From: VAZQ01 sp963817135
Lineage (GTDB): Bacteria > Pseudomonadota > Alphaproteobacteria > Rhizobiales > Xanthobacteraceae
Direction: 5' to 3'
Length of the DNA: 64,000 bases
Assembly (NCBI GenBank): GCA_963817135.1
Contig: CAWFNG010000013.1
Span: 1 to 64,000, forward strand
This document shows positions 1-9,099 of this stretch, one piece after another (the first letter of the stretch is position 1; every line of letters starts with the position of its first letter). A program made the translations under genes and the position numbers. The notes below the pieces were generated by a model. The model did no database searches. It was not told where the DNA came from and saw nothing but the letters and a program-made list of their open reading frames with translations.

Positions 1-777
1 TGGGCGCGCCAAGCCCGGCGAATGCGCCGGTTTCGAACCCCGGCACGAACTCGCCGATGGTCGGAACGTCGGGAGCACGTTGAGCCGCCGCGTCGTGCTC
101 ACTCCCAGCGCGCGCAGCCGCCCTGCCCGGATGTGCTCGATCGATGAAGGGATGTTGTCGAACATGACATCGACCTGTCCGGCAATCAGGTCGGTGAGCG
201 CCGGCGGGGCGCCGCGATACGGCACATGCTGCATGTCGATGCCGGTCATCAGCTTGAACAGCTCGCCGGTGACGTGCGCTACCGATCCATTGCCGGCCGA
301 CGCGAAATTGATCTTTCCCGGGTTGGCCTTCGCGTAGGCGATGAATTCAGGGACGGTCTTGGCTGGGAACGCGGGATTGACCTCCATGACTTGCGGTACG
401 CGGTAGATGCCGGCGACCGGCGCGATATCGCGGGTGAGATTGAAACCGAGATTATCGTAGAGCGTGGCGTTGATCGCGTTGTTGGCGCCGACGACAAGCA
501 GTGCGTAGCCGTCGGGCGGCGCGCGCACGACGGCCTCGGCCGCGATGTTGCCGCCCGCGCCGGGCCGGTTTTCGACGATGAACTGCTGGCCAAGCCTATC
601 CGACAGCCATTGCCCAATGAGGCGCGCGAGAATGTCGATCGCCTGGCCGGCGGCAAAGCCGACCATCAGCCGCACGGGCCGCGCCGGATAGGTCTGCGCC
701 ATTGCGCCGCGCCGCATGGCTGGGAGCGCGGCAGCGCCGGCGGCCATATGCAGGAACTGGCGGCGGGAGAGTTTCAC
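1..777 (-). pseudogene. TctC/Bug-family solute receptor, 5' part, probable frameshift
   Basis: The N-terminal ~240 residues of a Bug-type periplasmic receptor, the orphan solute-binding component related to tripartite tricarboxylate transporters. A GTG start at 777 gives KLSRRQFLHMAAG, a twin-arginine-like export signal, followed by family landmarks YPARPVRLMVGFAAG, VENRPGAGGNIAAEAV and HVPYRGAPPALTDL. It closely resembles the complete paralogue at 16972-17949. Near 66-74 the frame breaks: reading continues as VLPTFRPSAS, but one base over gives VPTIGEFVPGFETGAF, exactly what the family expects after LPD. So one base is missing, as a real mutation or a sequence error. The gene runs off the left edge of the window, so its 3' end cannot be judged. 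The substrate is unknown; no membrane subunit is nearby. Confidence 0.78.
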
Positions 778-841
778 ACGATGTCCATGGCCCAGTGGTG
801 AAGGAGAAGCAAGAGAGCCATATTTAAGTGTCGCACAAAGG

Positions 842-2170
842 TCAAAGCCGCGGCGCACGGCCGGCAGCCCTTCGGCCGATTCCGACATAGAGAAATCCCT
901 GCCGCTCCAATTCATCGCTGGAATAGATGTTCTTGAGGTCGATCACGATGGGGCACGCCATGCGCTGTTTCAGCTCCCTAAAGTCAAGGGCGCGGAATTG
1001 CTCCCATTCGGTGACGATGACCAGCCCGTCGGCGCCTTCGGCGCAGGAATAGGGGCCGTCGCAAAACGTCACATCCTGGAGGGTTGCCTTCGCCTGCTCC
1101 ATCCCCACGGGGTCGAAGGCGCGCACGCGCGCTCCCATGTCCTGGAGTGCGGTTACCAGGGTGATCGAGGGTGCTTCCCGCATGTCGTCGGTATTCGGTT
1201 TGAAGGTGAGGCCGAGGACCGCGATGGTCTTGCCTCTGATCGAGCCGCCGAAGGCGGCGGCTACTTTTCTCGCCATGGCGCGTTTGCGGACGTCGTTGGC
1301 GGCGATCACCGCTTCGACGATACGCAGGGAAACGGCATGGTCCTGCGCGGTCTTGAGCAGCGCGCGCGTGTCCTTCGGGAGGCACGAGCCGCCGAAACCC
1401 GGGCCGGCGTGCAGAAACTTCGCGCCGATACGATTGTCCAATCCGATTCCGCGGGCGATTTCCTGCACGTCGGCGCCGACCTCCTCGGCCAGGTCGGCCA
1501 TCTCGTTGATGAAGGTGATTTTGGTGGCCAGGAAGGCGTTCGCCGCGTATTTGATCAGCTCAGCGGTGCGCCGGCTGGTGTAGAGGATGGGCGACCGGTT
1601 GAGGTAGAGCGGCCGATAGATTTCCGCCATGCGCTCGCGGGCGCGCTCGTCATCGGTGCCGACGACGATGCGGTCGGGATGCTTGAAGTCCTGAATGGCT
1701 GCTCCCTCGCGCAGGAATTCCGGGTTGGAGACGACGGCGATCTCCGCATCGGGCCGTGCTTCATGCATGATGCGGGCGACTTCATCCCCGGTGCCCACCG
1801 GGACCGTCGATTTGGTGATGACCACGGTAAAGCGCTCAAGTGCGCCGGCGATCTCGCGCGCCGCCGCATAGACATAGGAAAGGTCGGCATGACCGTCGCC
1901 GCGGCGCGAGGGCGTGCCGACCGCAATGAAGACGGCATCGGCCTGCGCTACCGGCGCCGCCAGATCGGCGCTGAAAGCGAGCCGGCCGTCGCGCGTGTTG
2001 CTGGCGATGAGGTCATCGAGGCCGGGCTCGAAGACGGGCGATTTGCCGCGCTTGAGCGCCGAAATTTTTTCCGGGTCTTTGTCCACGCAAACCACATGGT
2101 GGCCGAAATCGGCAAGACAGGCGCCGGAAACCAGTCCAACATAGCCGCTGCCGATCATGGCGATGCGCAC
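842..2170 (-). CDS. ugd: UDP-glucose 6-dehydrogenase
   Basis: Cytosolic enzyme that oxidises UDP-glucose to UDP-glucuronate with two NAD+, feeding exopolysaccharide, capsule and LPS sugar synthesis. The 442-residue product has the usual family length. It opens with a Rossmann NAD-binding motif (MIGSGYVGLVSG, residues 5-16), has the central-domain signature AELIKYAANAFLATKI around 203-218 and the catalytic loop GPGFGGSCLPKDT with nucleophile Cys263. A C-terminal UDP-binding domain follows (GLTFKPNTDDMREAPS). It is transcribed leftwards, divergent from nothing close, with the partial Bug receptor downstream in the same direction. No other sugar-nucleotide gene is beside it. The family assignment is firm; which polysaccharide it serves cannot be told. 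Confidence 0.95.
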   Translation of the reverse strand: MRIAMIGSGYVGLVSGACLADFGHHVVCVDKDPEKISALKRGKSPVFEPGLDDLIASNTRDGRLAFSADLAAPVAQADAVFIAVGTPSRRGDGHADLSYVYAAAREIAGALERFTVVITKSTVPVGTGDEVARIMHEARPDAEIAVVSNPEFLREGAAIQDFKHPDRIVVGTDDERARERMAEIYRPLYLNRSPILYTSRRTAELIKYAANAFLATKITFINEMADLAEEVGADVQEIARGIGLDNRIGAKFLHAGPGFGGSCLPKDTRALLKTAQDHAVSLRIVEAVIAANDVRKRAMARKVAAAFGGSIRGKTIAVLGLTFKPNTDDMREAPSITLVTALQDMGARVRAFDPVGMEQAKATLQDVTFCDGPYSCAEGADGLVIVTEWEQFRALDFRELKQRMACPIVIDLKNIYSSDELERQGFLYVGIGRRAAGRAPRL

Positions 2171-2319
2171 GTTGCAACCTCCGCTGGATTACTGAAGGTT
2201 TGCAGCAGGCTTCGCCGATGCGCCAAGCCATGCTTGCGGGCGAACGATTAGCAAACTCTCAAAAACAACCCCATACAAAGTCCATTGTACGCGAATAAAT
2301 CAATAAATCATCTAGCTGG

Positions 2320-3906
2320 TTAGCCTCGCTCCGGATCGAGCGTCTTGGACCAAAGCGCGGAATCCGTAACATCGCGCAGCGTCACGGTCATCTGTTCGCT
2401 CTTGCCGTCGATGGCGACGTGCCCAAAGAACTGCATGCCGAATGTCGGGGGCAGGTTCTGGCCCTGCTCCTTGCTCGGCGCCTTGATGTACATGATCTGC
2501 GGTCCGAACGTGGCGTCGAGGTCATTGGGCCCGAACGTGCCGGCATGGATCGGACCGGACACAAACTCCCAGAAGGGATCGAAATCCTGGAACTTCGCCC
2601 TGGCCGGATCGAAGTAGTGTGCGGCAGTGTAATGTACGTCCGCTGTCAGCCACACCGTGTTGCGAATCTTCTCGTGCTTGATGAAAGAGAGCAGATCCGC
2701 GATTTCCAGTTCGCGGCCGAGCGGGGCACCGTCATCGCCCTGGGCCACTGCTTCGCTGCCCCACTTGCGATCTACGTCGTAAACGACGAAGAGCCCGATC
2801 GGCAGGTCGGCGGCGATCACCTTCCAGGTCGCCAGCGAGGCCTTGAGTTCGCGCTTAAGCCAGGCGAGCTGGGTGGCGCCGAGAATTGAGGATTCGGGTG
2901 TGAGCACCGTCTGCCTGTTCTCGCCGTTTGGGCCTCGGTAGCTTCGCATATCGATTACGAACACATCGAGCAGGGGCCCATAGGCGATCTTCCGGTAGAC
3001 GCGGCCGGGCTCGCCGATCATCAGACGGACAGGCATGAACTCGTGGAAAGCGCGCCCGGCGCGAGCCACCATGCCGAGCGCGAATTTGTCGGTGTATTTT
3101 TTGCGTGCGTGCTCGGCTCTCGTCAGCGGCTCTTCTGGCCACCAGTTGTTGGTGACCTCGTGGTCGTCCCACTGTGCCAATATGGGGACGGCCGCGTTGA
3201 AGGCGCGTAAATTGGCGTCGAGCAGGTTATATTTGTAGTTGGCGCGGAACTCGGCAAGCGTCTCGGCGGGTTTCGTCTTTTCCTCCAGCACGACGTTCTT
3301 CCATACGCCGCCGTCAGGCAGCTTCACCTCCGCTGCGATCGGTCCGTCCGCATAGATCGTGTCGCCGCAATGCAGAAGGAAGTCGGGCCGGTGCTTGAGC
3401 ATGGTGGCATAGGTCTTCATGCCACCCCGCGCCTCGTCGATGCCCCAGCCCTGACCGCAGGTGTCTCCGGACCATACGAACGATATGTTGCGACGCTCCG
3501 CCGGCGCTGTTCGGAAATGGCCGACCATGGACTCACCGCGGATCGCGGGCTCGGCGTGGCTCTGTGCGGCGACCCGGAAGAAAATGTCCTGGCCCGGGGG
3601 CAACCCCTCGAGCGAGAGCTTCCCGGTCAGATCGCTCTCTGGCAACGCATCGACCCACACGTTGCGAAGGATATCCGTGAAGCTATCGGTTGTCGCAACC
3701 TCGAAATGCAAGCGGGAAGGCCGGTCGGCGCGCGCCCACACCACGGCGGATGTGCTGTCCGCGTCGCCGGATTGAAGCCCATGCGTCAGCGCCGGTCGAT
3801 CAGCCGCTCGGCTTATGCCTGGCGCAAACACGCCCTGCGCGGCCAGGGTCGTCGCGCTGATCCCGCGCAGCAGTGATCGACGAGATAAGCGGTTCGTGAT
3901 CGTCAT
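2320..3906 (-). CDS. phoD: PhoD-type alkaline phosphatase/phosphodiesterase, Tat-exported
   Basis: A secreted metallophosphoesterase of the PhoD family, which releases phosphate from organic phosphate esters outside the cytoplasm. The start chosen at 3906 (MTITNRLSRR) is preceded by GGAGCC at good spacing; the frame is open 69 bases further upstream. The twin-arginine signal is SRRSLLRG (residues 8-15) and ends near SRAAD. An N-terminal Fn-III-like PhoD_N region precedes the metallophosphatase core: SGDTCGQGWG around 146-155, FLLHCGDTIYADGP around 176-189, AQWDDHEVTNNWW and DMRSYRGPN. A late WLTADVHYTAAHY histidine motif completes the metal site. About 528 residues is normal for the family. 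No phosphate-regulon genes adjoin and I could not identify a Pho box. Confidence 0.9.
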   Translation of the reverse strand: MTITNRLSRRSLLRGISATTLAAQGVFAPGISRAADRPALTHGLQSGDADSTSAVVWARADRPSRLHFEVATTDSFTDILRNVWVDALPESDLTGKLSLEGLPPGQDIFFRVAAQSHAEPAIRGESMVGHFRTAPAERRNISFVWSGDTCGQGWGIDEARGGMKTYATMLKHRPDFLLHCGDTIYADGPIAAEVKLPDGGVWKNVVLEEKTKPAETLAEFRANYKYNLLDANLRAFNAAVPILAQWDDHEVTNNWWPEEPLTRAEHARKKYTDKFALGMVARAGRAFHEFMPVRLMIGEPGRVYRKIAYGPLLDVFVIDMRSYRGPNGENRQTVLTPESSILGATQLAWLKRELKASLATWKVIAADLPIGLFVVYDVDRKWGSEAVAQGDDGAPLGRELEIADLLSFIKHEKIRNTVWLTADVHYTAAHYFDPARAKFQDFDPFWEFVSGPIHAGTFGPNDLDATFGPQIMYIKAPSKEQGQNLPPTFGMQFFGHVAIDGKSEQMTVTLRDVTDSALWSKTLDPERG

Positions 3907-4463
3907 GATCGGCTCCGTTGTCGGTGTAACGGTCGGATGAACCCAAATTCTGATTTCTGTCGAGAAGTAATTCAAAACCCGCCGCAGATCTCTCTGGGCG
4001 GGTCCTTAGTCAGGCCTGCCCCGGTACATCCGCGGTGGCAGTTCGACGCTGACTACACTCTATGTATAAGGGTCAGCCGTGACATTTTAATGACGCGTCG
4101 ATGCATTGCCCTGGTGCGCTTCGGCACAGCAGGCAGACAATGATGGACGAGGGGCCGCGCAGCGCCCTCTATTTCCCGCCCGCGGCTTTGCACGTTGAGA
4201 ATCTTCGCCGCATAAAAGCCGATCTCGCGACAGCCTTTGTTGCGGCGCGAAGGCGATAATCTCATTGCATGGCTTTGCCAACGTGCAAACCGTCACACAT
4301 CCATCATCTGAAACCACGATACTTGATCTAGTCCACAATTGGATGCAATTTCTTCCTGCCAGCAGCTGCTGATCGCGTAAACGGTGATGGTTGCGCCAAT
4401 CCGGCTGTGGACCCTGGTCTGCGGCGCACGGCAAACCGGCAAGGCGACCAGTACGGAGCCCGC
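3907..4463. other. Intergenic region, no convincing gene
   Basis: This 557-base gap separates the divergent phoD-like and YejA-like genes, so it should hold both promoters, but I see no clear -35/-10 pair. Short frames here have no recognisable product. It contains a 19-base sequence at 4142-4160 that recurs exactly at 7095-7113 (see the repeat entries). Confidence 0.5.
4142..4160 (+). repeat. 19-base direct repeat, copy 1
   Basis: The sequence gatggacgaggggccgcgc is identical to 7095-7113. The flanks then diverge after a further short similarity (agcgcc versus tacgcc). It may be the edge of a dispersed intergenic element; no inverted repeats or transposase are attached. Confidence 0.6.
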
Positions 4464-6308
4464 ATGCGCTACGTTTACAACATGAACAGGCGCGACACGC
4501 TTGTCATGGGCGCCGGCGCCCTCTCGTCAATTCTCGCCCCGATTGCCGTGGCGATGGAAAGCCCCGAGCGTCACGGCATTTCTGCCTTCGGAGACCTCAA
4601 ATACCCCGCCGATTTCCAGCACTTCGAATATGCGATTCCAGATGCGCCGAAGGGTGGGCTCTTTTCGTTTGTCTCGCCGACGGTGGTTTTCAATCAGAAC
4701 TTGCTCACATTCAATTCCCTCAACAGTTTCATCCTGCGGGGCGATGCCGCTCAGGGCATGGAGCTTACCTTTGCAAGCTTGATGACGCGCGCCTTCGACG
4801 AGCCTGATGCCTTGTACGCCCTGGCTGCGCGCGCCGTGCAAATATCCGCCGACCGCCTTTCCTACCGTTTCCTGATGCGGCCTGGAATCACGTTCCACGA
4901 CGGCAGCCTGCTCACCGCCCACGACGTCGCCTTTTCGCTCAATCTGCTTAGAGAAAAGGGGCATCCAGTTCTCCAGCAACTACTTCGTAATTTTGCTGGC
5001 GCGCAGGCGCAGGATGATGCCAGCGTGGCGGTGAGCTTGGCGGCGGGCTACGCACGCGACCTGCCGGCGCTTCTGTCTTGGCTACCGATTTTCTCGCACG
5101 CCTATTATGCCACGCGTTCCTTCGAAGAAACCTCCCTGGAACCGCCGCTCGGCTGCGGTCCGTACAAGGTTGGTCGATTTGAGCCGGGCCGTTACATCGA
5201 ATACGAGCGGGTCAAGGATTGGTGGGGGGCTGATTTGCCGGTCGCGCGCGGGCAAAACAATTTTGACGTGATCCGTTACGAATACTACCGCGACAGCGCG
5301 ATCGCTTTCGAGGGATTCACCAGCAAAACAGTCCTCTATCGGGAGGAGTTGGTCGCCCGGGTCTGGTCGACAGGCTACGACTTCCCCGCGGTTCGCGAGG
5401 GACGCGTCAAGCGTGATGTCATCCCCGACAATACCGCGTCAGCGGCGCAAGGTTGGTATTTCAACCTGCGACGGCAGAAATTCGCCGACAAGCGTGTGCG
5501 CCAAGCTTTCATCAATTCGTTCGATTTCGAATGGGTCAACGCAAAGATCATGCATGGAGCCTATCGAAGAACCCGTTCCGTTTTTGAGAATTCCGACATG
5601 ATGGCGATGGGGCGAGCAGGACCAGACGAAATCGCCCTGCTCGAGCCCTTCCGCGGCAAGGTCCCCGAGGAAGTGTTCGGGGAACCCTTCGTGCCGCCGG
5701 TTTCCGATGGGTCGGGGCAGGACCGTGCGCTTCTGCGCAAGGCGAGCGCTCTGTTGACGGAGGCTGGGTACGCGGTCAAGGAAGGCAAGCGCGTGACCCC
5801 GCAAGGTGAGCTTTTCACCGTGGAATTTCTCATCGATAACCCGGTTTCGCTGCCGCATCATAATGCCTTCATCAAGAATCTCGGCATCTTGGGCATCGAG
5901 GCTAATGTTCGCATTGTCGATGCCGTGCAGTTTCGCAAACGCTTGGACGATTTCGATTTCGATATCGTCGTGCAGCGGTTCGGCTTCTCAGGCACCCCGG
6001 GAGATACGCTGCGAACCTTTTTTACGTCGCGTGCCGCCGCCATGAAGGGATCGCAGAATGTGGGCGGCATTGCAGATCCCGTCATTGACGAACTGGTCGA
6101 GAGGGTGATCGCAGCTGACAGCCGGGCGGCCTTGGTGACGGCCTGCAAGGCGCTCGACCGGGTCATCCGAAGCGGGCGATATTGGGTACCGCACTGGTAC
6201 AAACCGGCGCATTGGATCGCATATTGGGATGAGTTTGGTCGTCCGCCGGAACAACCGCGATACGGGCTCGCCATCCCGCAAACCTGGTGGTCAAGCGCTG
6301 CAAAGTAA
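4464..6308 (+). CDS. Extracellular solute-binding protein family 5 (YejA-like peptide-binding protein)
   Basis: Periplasmic substrate-binding component of a peptide/oligopeptide-type ABC importer. The start at 4464 (MRYVYNMNRR) is preceded by GGAG at eight bases and gives 614 residues, typical for this long subclass. A leader (MNRRDTLVMGAGALSSI) is followed by HGISAFGDLKYPADFQHF, a segment characteristic of YejA-like proteins, then DAPKGG and the core family-5 fold with TFHDGSLLTAHDVAFSLN around 170-190. The C-terminal half keeps WYFNLRRQKFADKRVRQAF and HWYKPAHW. No permease or ATPase gene (yejB/E/F type) follows, so this receptor is an orphan or works with a transporter encoded elsewhere. 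The ligand, peptide or microcin C-like, is inference only. Confidence 0.88.
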   Translation: MRYVYNMNRRDTLVMGAGALSSILAPIAVAMESPERHGISAFGDLKYPADFQHFEYAIPDAPKGGLFSFVSPTVVFNQNLLTFNSLNSFILRGDAAQGMELTFASLMTRAFDEPDALYALAARAVQISADRLSYRFLMRPGITFHDGSLLTAHDVAFSLNLLREKGHPVLQQLLRNFAGAQAQDDASVAVSLAAGYARDLPALLSWLPIFSHAYYATRSFEETSLEPPLGCGPYKVGRFEPGRYIEYERVKDWWGADLPVARGQNNFDVIRYEYYRDSAIAFEGFTSKTVLYREELVARVWSTGYDFPAVREGRVKRDVIPDNTASAAQGWYFNLRRQKFADKRVRQAFINSFDFEWVNAKIMHGAYRRTRSVFENSDMMAMGRAGPDEIALLEPFRGKVPEEVFGEPFVPPVSDGSGQDRALLRKASALLTEAGYAVKEGKRVTPQGELFTVEFLIDNPVSLPHHNAFIKNLGILGIEANVRIVDAVQFRKRLDDFDFDIVVQRFGFSGTPGDTLRTFFTSRAAAMKGSQNVGGIADPVIDELVERVIAADSRAALVTACKALDRVIRSGRYWVPHWYKPAHWIAYWDEFGRPPEQPRYGLAIPQTWWSSAAK

Positions 6309-6337
6309 GGTCAATTTCGAACTTCGGAATCGGACCA

Positions 6338-6868
6338 CTAGGGAAGCCAGTAGTCGATTTCAATAATCTGCGCCTCATTCATTCCGGTTTTCGGATCGGC
6401 TAATGTCGTTATGCGTGCCATTCCATTGATCCTGGCGAACGCGCCGGTACCGCCTGTGATCGGCCCGACCGTTGTGGCAGTCAGATTACGCGCTTCCGGG
6501 CCCTGCATCGCTACCAGAGAACCTCGGGTGAAGAATTTATCTCCGTTTTCGAACACGTATACACCATAGGTAGTCGCCTCCCCGTTATTGTTGGTGTAGT
6601 CGGAGATACCGCGAGTCCACAATTCCACCATCTTCAGCCCGTTGATCATGGGGGGATCGCTGGGATAAACGCGCTTGACCTCGAAGACGCGCACCTGATG
6701 GCCGGCGACATCGCCTACGTCGATGGCGTGCTGTTGCGTATACTTGGTGTTCTCAGCGCCAACCCGGAACCTGAGCCTCTCTTGGGCAAGCGCGTCTTTT
6801 GTTGGCAGCCCGACAGCCAGGCATACTAATATAAAGGCGGTTGCTGTGGACTTGCTGACAGGGATCAT
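6338..6868 (-). CDS. Secreted protein, allene-oxide-cyclase-barrel-like
   Basis: A 176-residue protein with a cleavable signal peptide (hydrophobic residues about 9-22, cleavage probably after ALAQ). The mature part is beta-rich. It carries GPITGGTGAFARINGMARI near residues 135-153, the glycine-rich motif seen in dirigent/allene-oxide-cyclase-like barrels. Function in bacteria is unknown; I do not infer enzyme activity. A strong ribosome site (GAGGAGGAGCGGCA) precedes the ATG at 6868. It converges on the YejA-like gene with a 29-base gap. Confidence 0.7.
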   Translation of the reverse strand: MIPVSKSTATAFILVCLAVGLPTKDALAQERLRFRVGAENTKYTQQHAIDVGDVAGHQVRVFEVKRVYPSDPPMINGLKMVELWTRGISDYTNNNGEATTYGVYVFENGDKFFTRGSLVAMQGPEARNLTATTVGPITGGTGAFARINGMARITTLADPKTGMNEAQIIEIDYWLP

Positions 6869-7290
6869 TGCCGCTCCTCCTCATTGTCTATTGGAAACAG
6901 TCGATCTTCATTGCGCAACGAAATGTGATCTCCGATCGGCAGACAATTCACCGGGTAATCAGTCGCCGTTCAGCGGTAGGTGGGGCCCGGTTACCGCCGG
7001 CCGCGAGCATAGAGCCTATTGACGAAAAGCCGTTAGCACAGCCCTTGCTGCCACTGTATGACAATGATCACACAGATGGATCACTACAGGCAACGATGGA
7101 CGAGGGGCCGCGCTACGCCATCAAGGCGCCATTCCTCTCCGTTCCAATTGCCGGCATCCCGTCGCCTTGCCGCGCGGATCGAAGCTACCCCCCCCCCAAA
7201 GAGTTGCGTCCGCGGACATTCCATTCGTGCCCACGAATGTCCATTTTGGGTGTAAATAGCATGCCCTGCACTGCGATGTGAGAGAAGACA
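6869..7290. other. Intergenic region, no convincing gene
   Basis: 422 bases between divergent genes. It contains the second copy of the 19-base repeat (7095-7113) and a C8 run at 7190-7197. Short open frames cross it on both strands but none has a ribosome site plus recognisable product. Confidence 0.5.
7095..7113 (+). repeat. 19-base direct repeat, copy 2
   Basis: Identical to 4142-4160 in the same orientation, about 2.95 kb away, on the far side of the YejA-like gene and the barrel protein gene. Both copies are intergenic. Confidence 0.6.
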
Positions 7291-7674
7291 ATGAATGAAG
7301 ACCAGAACATTCGAGCGGCTTTGGATCGCCACTGGGCAGCCTCAGACGCGAATGATTTCGAGGCAGAGCACGAGATTTACCACGACGATGCAGTGCTTGA
7401 GTACCCGCAGTCCGGGGAGCGGATCCGCGGTCGGCGCAATATTCAAGCGTCTCGTTTTGCGCAGCCGAACAAGAAGCGCTTTGTGGTGCGGCGCGTACTC
7501 GGTGCTGCCGACCTTTGGGTCACTGAATTCGTCCTTACATACGACGGCTTGCCGTCTTACACGGTGAGTATCATGGAGTTCAGAGACAGGAAGGTTGCCC
7601 GTGAGACCCAGTACTTCGGCGATCCCTTCGAGCCGGGGGCCTCGCGCGCTCAATGGGTCGAGCGGATACGCTGA
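7291..7674 (+). CDS. SnoaL-like / NTF2-fold protein
   Basis: A 127-residue cytosolic protein with the short cone-shaped alpha+beta layout of the NTF2 superfamily: an N-terminal helix (IRAALDRHWAASDANDF), then EIYHDDAVLEYPQSGERIRGRRNI, which matches the SnoaL_2 pattern of acidic pocket followed by GxxxI, and a beta-rich C-terminus with VSIMEFRDRKVARETQYFGDPFE. Members are isomerases, hydratases or ligand-binding proteins; nothing here fixes the substrate. A purine-rich ribosome site (GAGAGAAGACA) precedes the ATG. It stands alone. Confidence 0.75.
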   Translation: MNEDQNIRAALDRHWAASDANDFEAEHEIYHDDAVLEYPQSGERIRGRRNIQASRFAQPNKKRFVVRRVLGAADLWVTEFVLTYDGLPSYTVSIMEFRDRKVARETQYFGDPFEPGASRAQWVERIR

Positions 7675-7910
7675 AATGTTCCCTATGAAATCGAGGCCAC
7701 CAACTACGTGGCTTCCGCGCACTTTCCTGCCAACAACTACGATGCACCGACCAGTTGAATTTGTGTCTGCTTACTGACTACTGCTGTCATAGCTTGTCGG
7801 GCGGCTATGAGCGGGGCCGTCTCTTGATGTGAAGCGAGGACCTGGGCTGTGCCTGCATAATGCCTGTTCAACGTCCTCCGGACCCCTGCCCTTGGTCTGT
7901 TAAAAGTAGT

Positions 7911-8069
7911 CTAATGCTTGCGTAAAGGCTGATTGCGATCAAGCTTTTCCGCTACTCCGTTGAACTTTTCCGCGTCCGTCATCGCCTCTTTTGCGTATAG
8001 TTCTTTGGCCTGTTTTGCGAGTTTCAGACAGTCTTGGGCCTGCTGCCGATATTCCTTCGCCGTTAGCAT
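7911..8069 (-). CDS. Small conserved-type hypothetical protein (52 aa)
   Basis: MLTAKEYRQQAQDCLKLAKQ begins a short, highly charged, helical protein with alternating Lys/Glu and no membrane segment. The ATG at 8069 has GGAG nine bases upstream; the frame is open to 8123 but the downstream ATG is better placed. I recognise the opening as a pattern common in small Bradyrhizobium proteins of unknown function, from memory only. No function can be assigned. Confidence 0.6.
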   Translation of the reverse strand: MLTAKEYRQQAQDCLKLAKQAKELYAKEAMTDAEKFNGVAEKLDRNQPLRKH

Positions 8070-8221
8070 GGCCAGGCTCCGCTGTCTCGAACTCCCACAA
8101 GAGGTAAGTGGGTGCGGATGCATTCCGTTTCCAGATGCAGGTAAGAAAAACTACGTGAGCAATTTTATACAGACACGCCTCCCGCTTGAGTGCCCAATGC
8201 GACTAAGCAACGGAGGCGGAA

Positions 8222-8452
8222 ATGATAAATCTCAGTGGACCGGCAGACGGAGCATTCAACCCCGAGATAATTCGTATTATGGGCGACGCGCTGGATAATG
8301 CTTGGGTGCGCCTGCGGGCGGGGCCTCCCTTGAATGGGGATGCATATGCTGCACGCACGGTACTTGCTAAGCACATTATCGGTATGACCAAACAGGGCGA
8401 ACGTGACCCGCAGCGTCTAACGCAAGGTGCGTTGGCGCGGTTGACACTCTGA
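8222..8452 (+). CDS. Small hypothetical protein, paralogue of the 8721 gene
   Basis: A 76-residue protein preceded by a good ribosome site (ACGGAGGCGGAA). It shares a pattern with the neighbour at 8721-8966: F-x-PE near the start, R-x-(M/L)G-x-A, a charged middle and a late G-E-R-(D/N)-P motif followed by L-x-x-x-A-L. The pair therefore looks like an ancient duplication flanking the tiny membrane protein at 8556. Helical and soluble by eye. The function is unknown. Confidence 0.65.
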   Translation: MINLSGPADGAFNPEIIRIMGDALDNAWVRLRAGPPLNGDAYAARTVLAKHIIGMTKQGERDPQRLTQGALARLTL

Positions 8453-8555
8453 GAGTTTCCGAAGGCGCCAGCGGCGAAGCCGGAGCCCGCCTCCATGGGG
8501 GGCGGGCCTATTGCAGTCACCGCTTACCGCTTTAAAGGCTCAAAGGAGAAGGACA

Positions 8556-8672
8556 ATGGAATGGCTTATTGCCCTAATCGTTCTGCTTTTCGGGATTTTG
8601 CCGTTTTTGTTTTGGTTGATCGCCTATTGCGACAAGATCGGAATTGAAAAAGCGCGAACAACACACGGCTAA
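8556..8672 (+). CDS. Tiny single-span membrane protein (38 aa)
   Basis: MEWLIALIVLLFGILPFLFW opens a 38-residue peptide that is almost entirely one transmembrane helix, with a short basic C-terminal tail (DKIGIEKARTTHG). An excellent ribosome site (AAAGGAGAAGGACA) sits immediately upstream of the ATG. It lies between two paralogous small soluble proteins and in the same direction. Function unknown; too short for domain recognition. Confidence 0.6.
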   Translation: MEWLIALIVLLFGILPFLFWLIAYCDKIGIEKARTTHG

Positions 8673-8720
8673 TTACACACGTCTGCTGCCGAACCCAACC
8701 TGTAATCCAAGGAGCGCATC

Positions 8721-8966
8721 ATGCCAATCACGCAATATTTAAATGGGTTTCGCTTCGATCCAGAAACCACGCGTGTTCTTGGCGTTGCATTCGGAATGAC
8801 GCGCGCGGCCATCAAATTGGATGGTCAAGACCCTATCGATGAAATAATCGCCAAGAAAATTATCGAACTCGCCCATGCTGGCGAGCGCAATCCAAATCAT
8901 CTTTGCGAACTCGCGTTAAACGATATTCGTTGGAGATTGGGCCACCTTTCTAAATTTTCGCCGTAA
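8721..8966 (+). CDS. Small hypothetical protein, paralogue of the 8222 gene
   Basis: An 81-residue protein with ribosome site AAGGAGCGCATC before the ATG. The shared features with the 8222 product are FDPETTRVLGVAF near residues 12-24, the IIAKKIIELA stretch and AGERNPNHLCELAL near 53-66. It is less GC-rich than its neighbours by eye. A GC hairpin follows 28 bases after the stop. No function recognised. Confidence 0.65.
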   Translation: MPITQYLNGFRFDPETTRVLGVAFGMTRAAIKLDGQDPIDEIIAKKIIELAHAGERNPNHLCELALNDIRWRLGHLSKFSP

Positions 8967-8994
8967 CACCGCACTTTTAAAGTCCACAAGAAAA

Positions 8995-9020
8995 GCCCCG
9001 CCGGTACGTACGCGCGGGGC
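8995..9020 (-). terminator. GC-rich hairpin, terminator-like on the minus strand
   Basis: Arms gccccgc (8995-9001) and gcggggc (9014-9020) enclose a 12-base loop. Read on the minus strand the hairpin is followed by TTTTCTTG, which fits an intrinsic terminator for leftward transcription. Read on the plus strand there is no T tract, though it could still stabilise the 3' end of the 8721 transcript. Confidence 0.45.
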
Positions 9021-9099
9021 AAGGTTACAAGGACGCATTAGTGCTCCCGCGATATGAAATTAAATGAAAATCAGGCGCTCCACGATGTCGTTGACGGCT

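Noticed and set aside
716..2251. Plus-strand frame of 511 codons opposite UDP-glucose dehydrogenase
   Set aside because: It is antisense to a clear enzyme gene in high-GC DNA, where long antisense frames are common.
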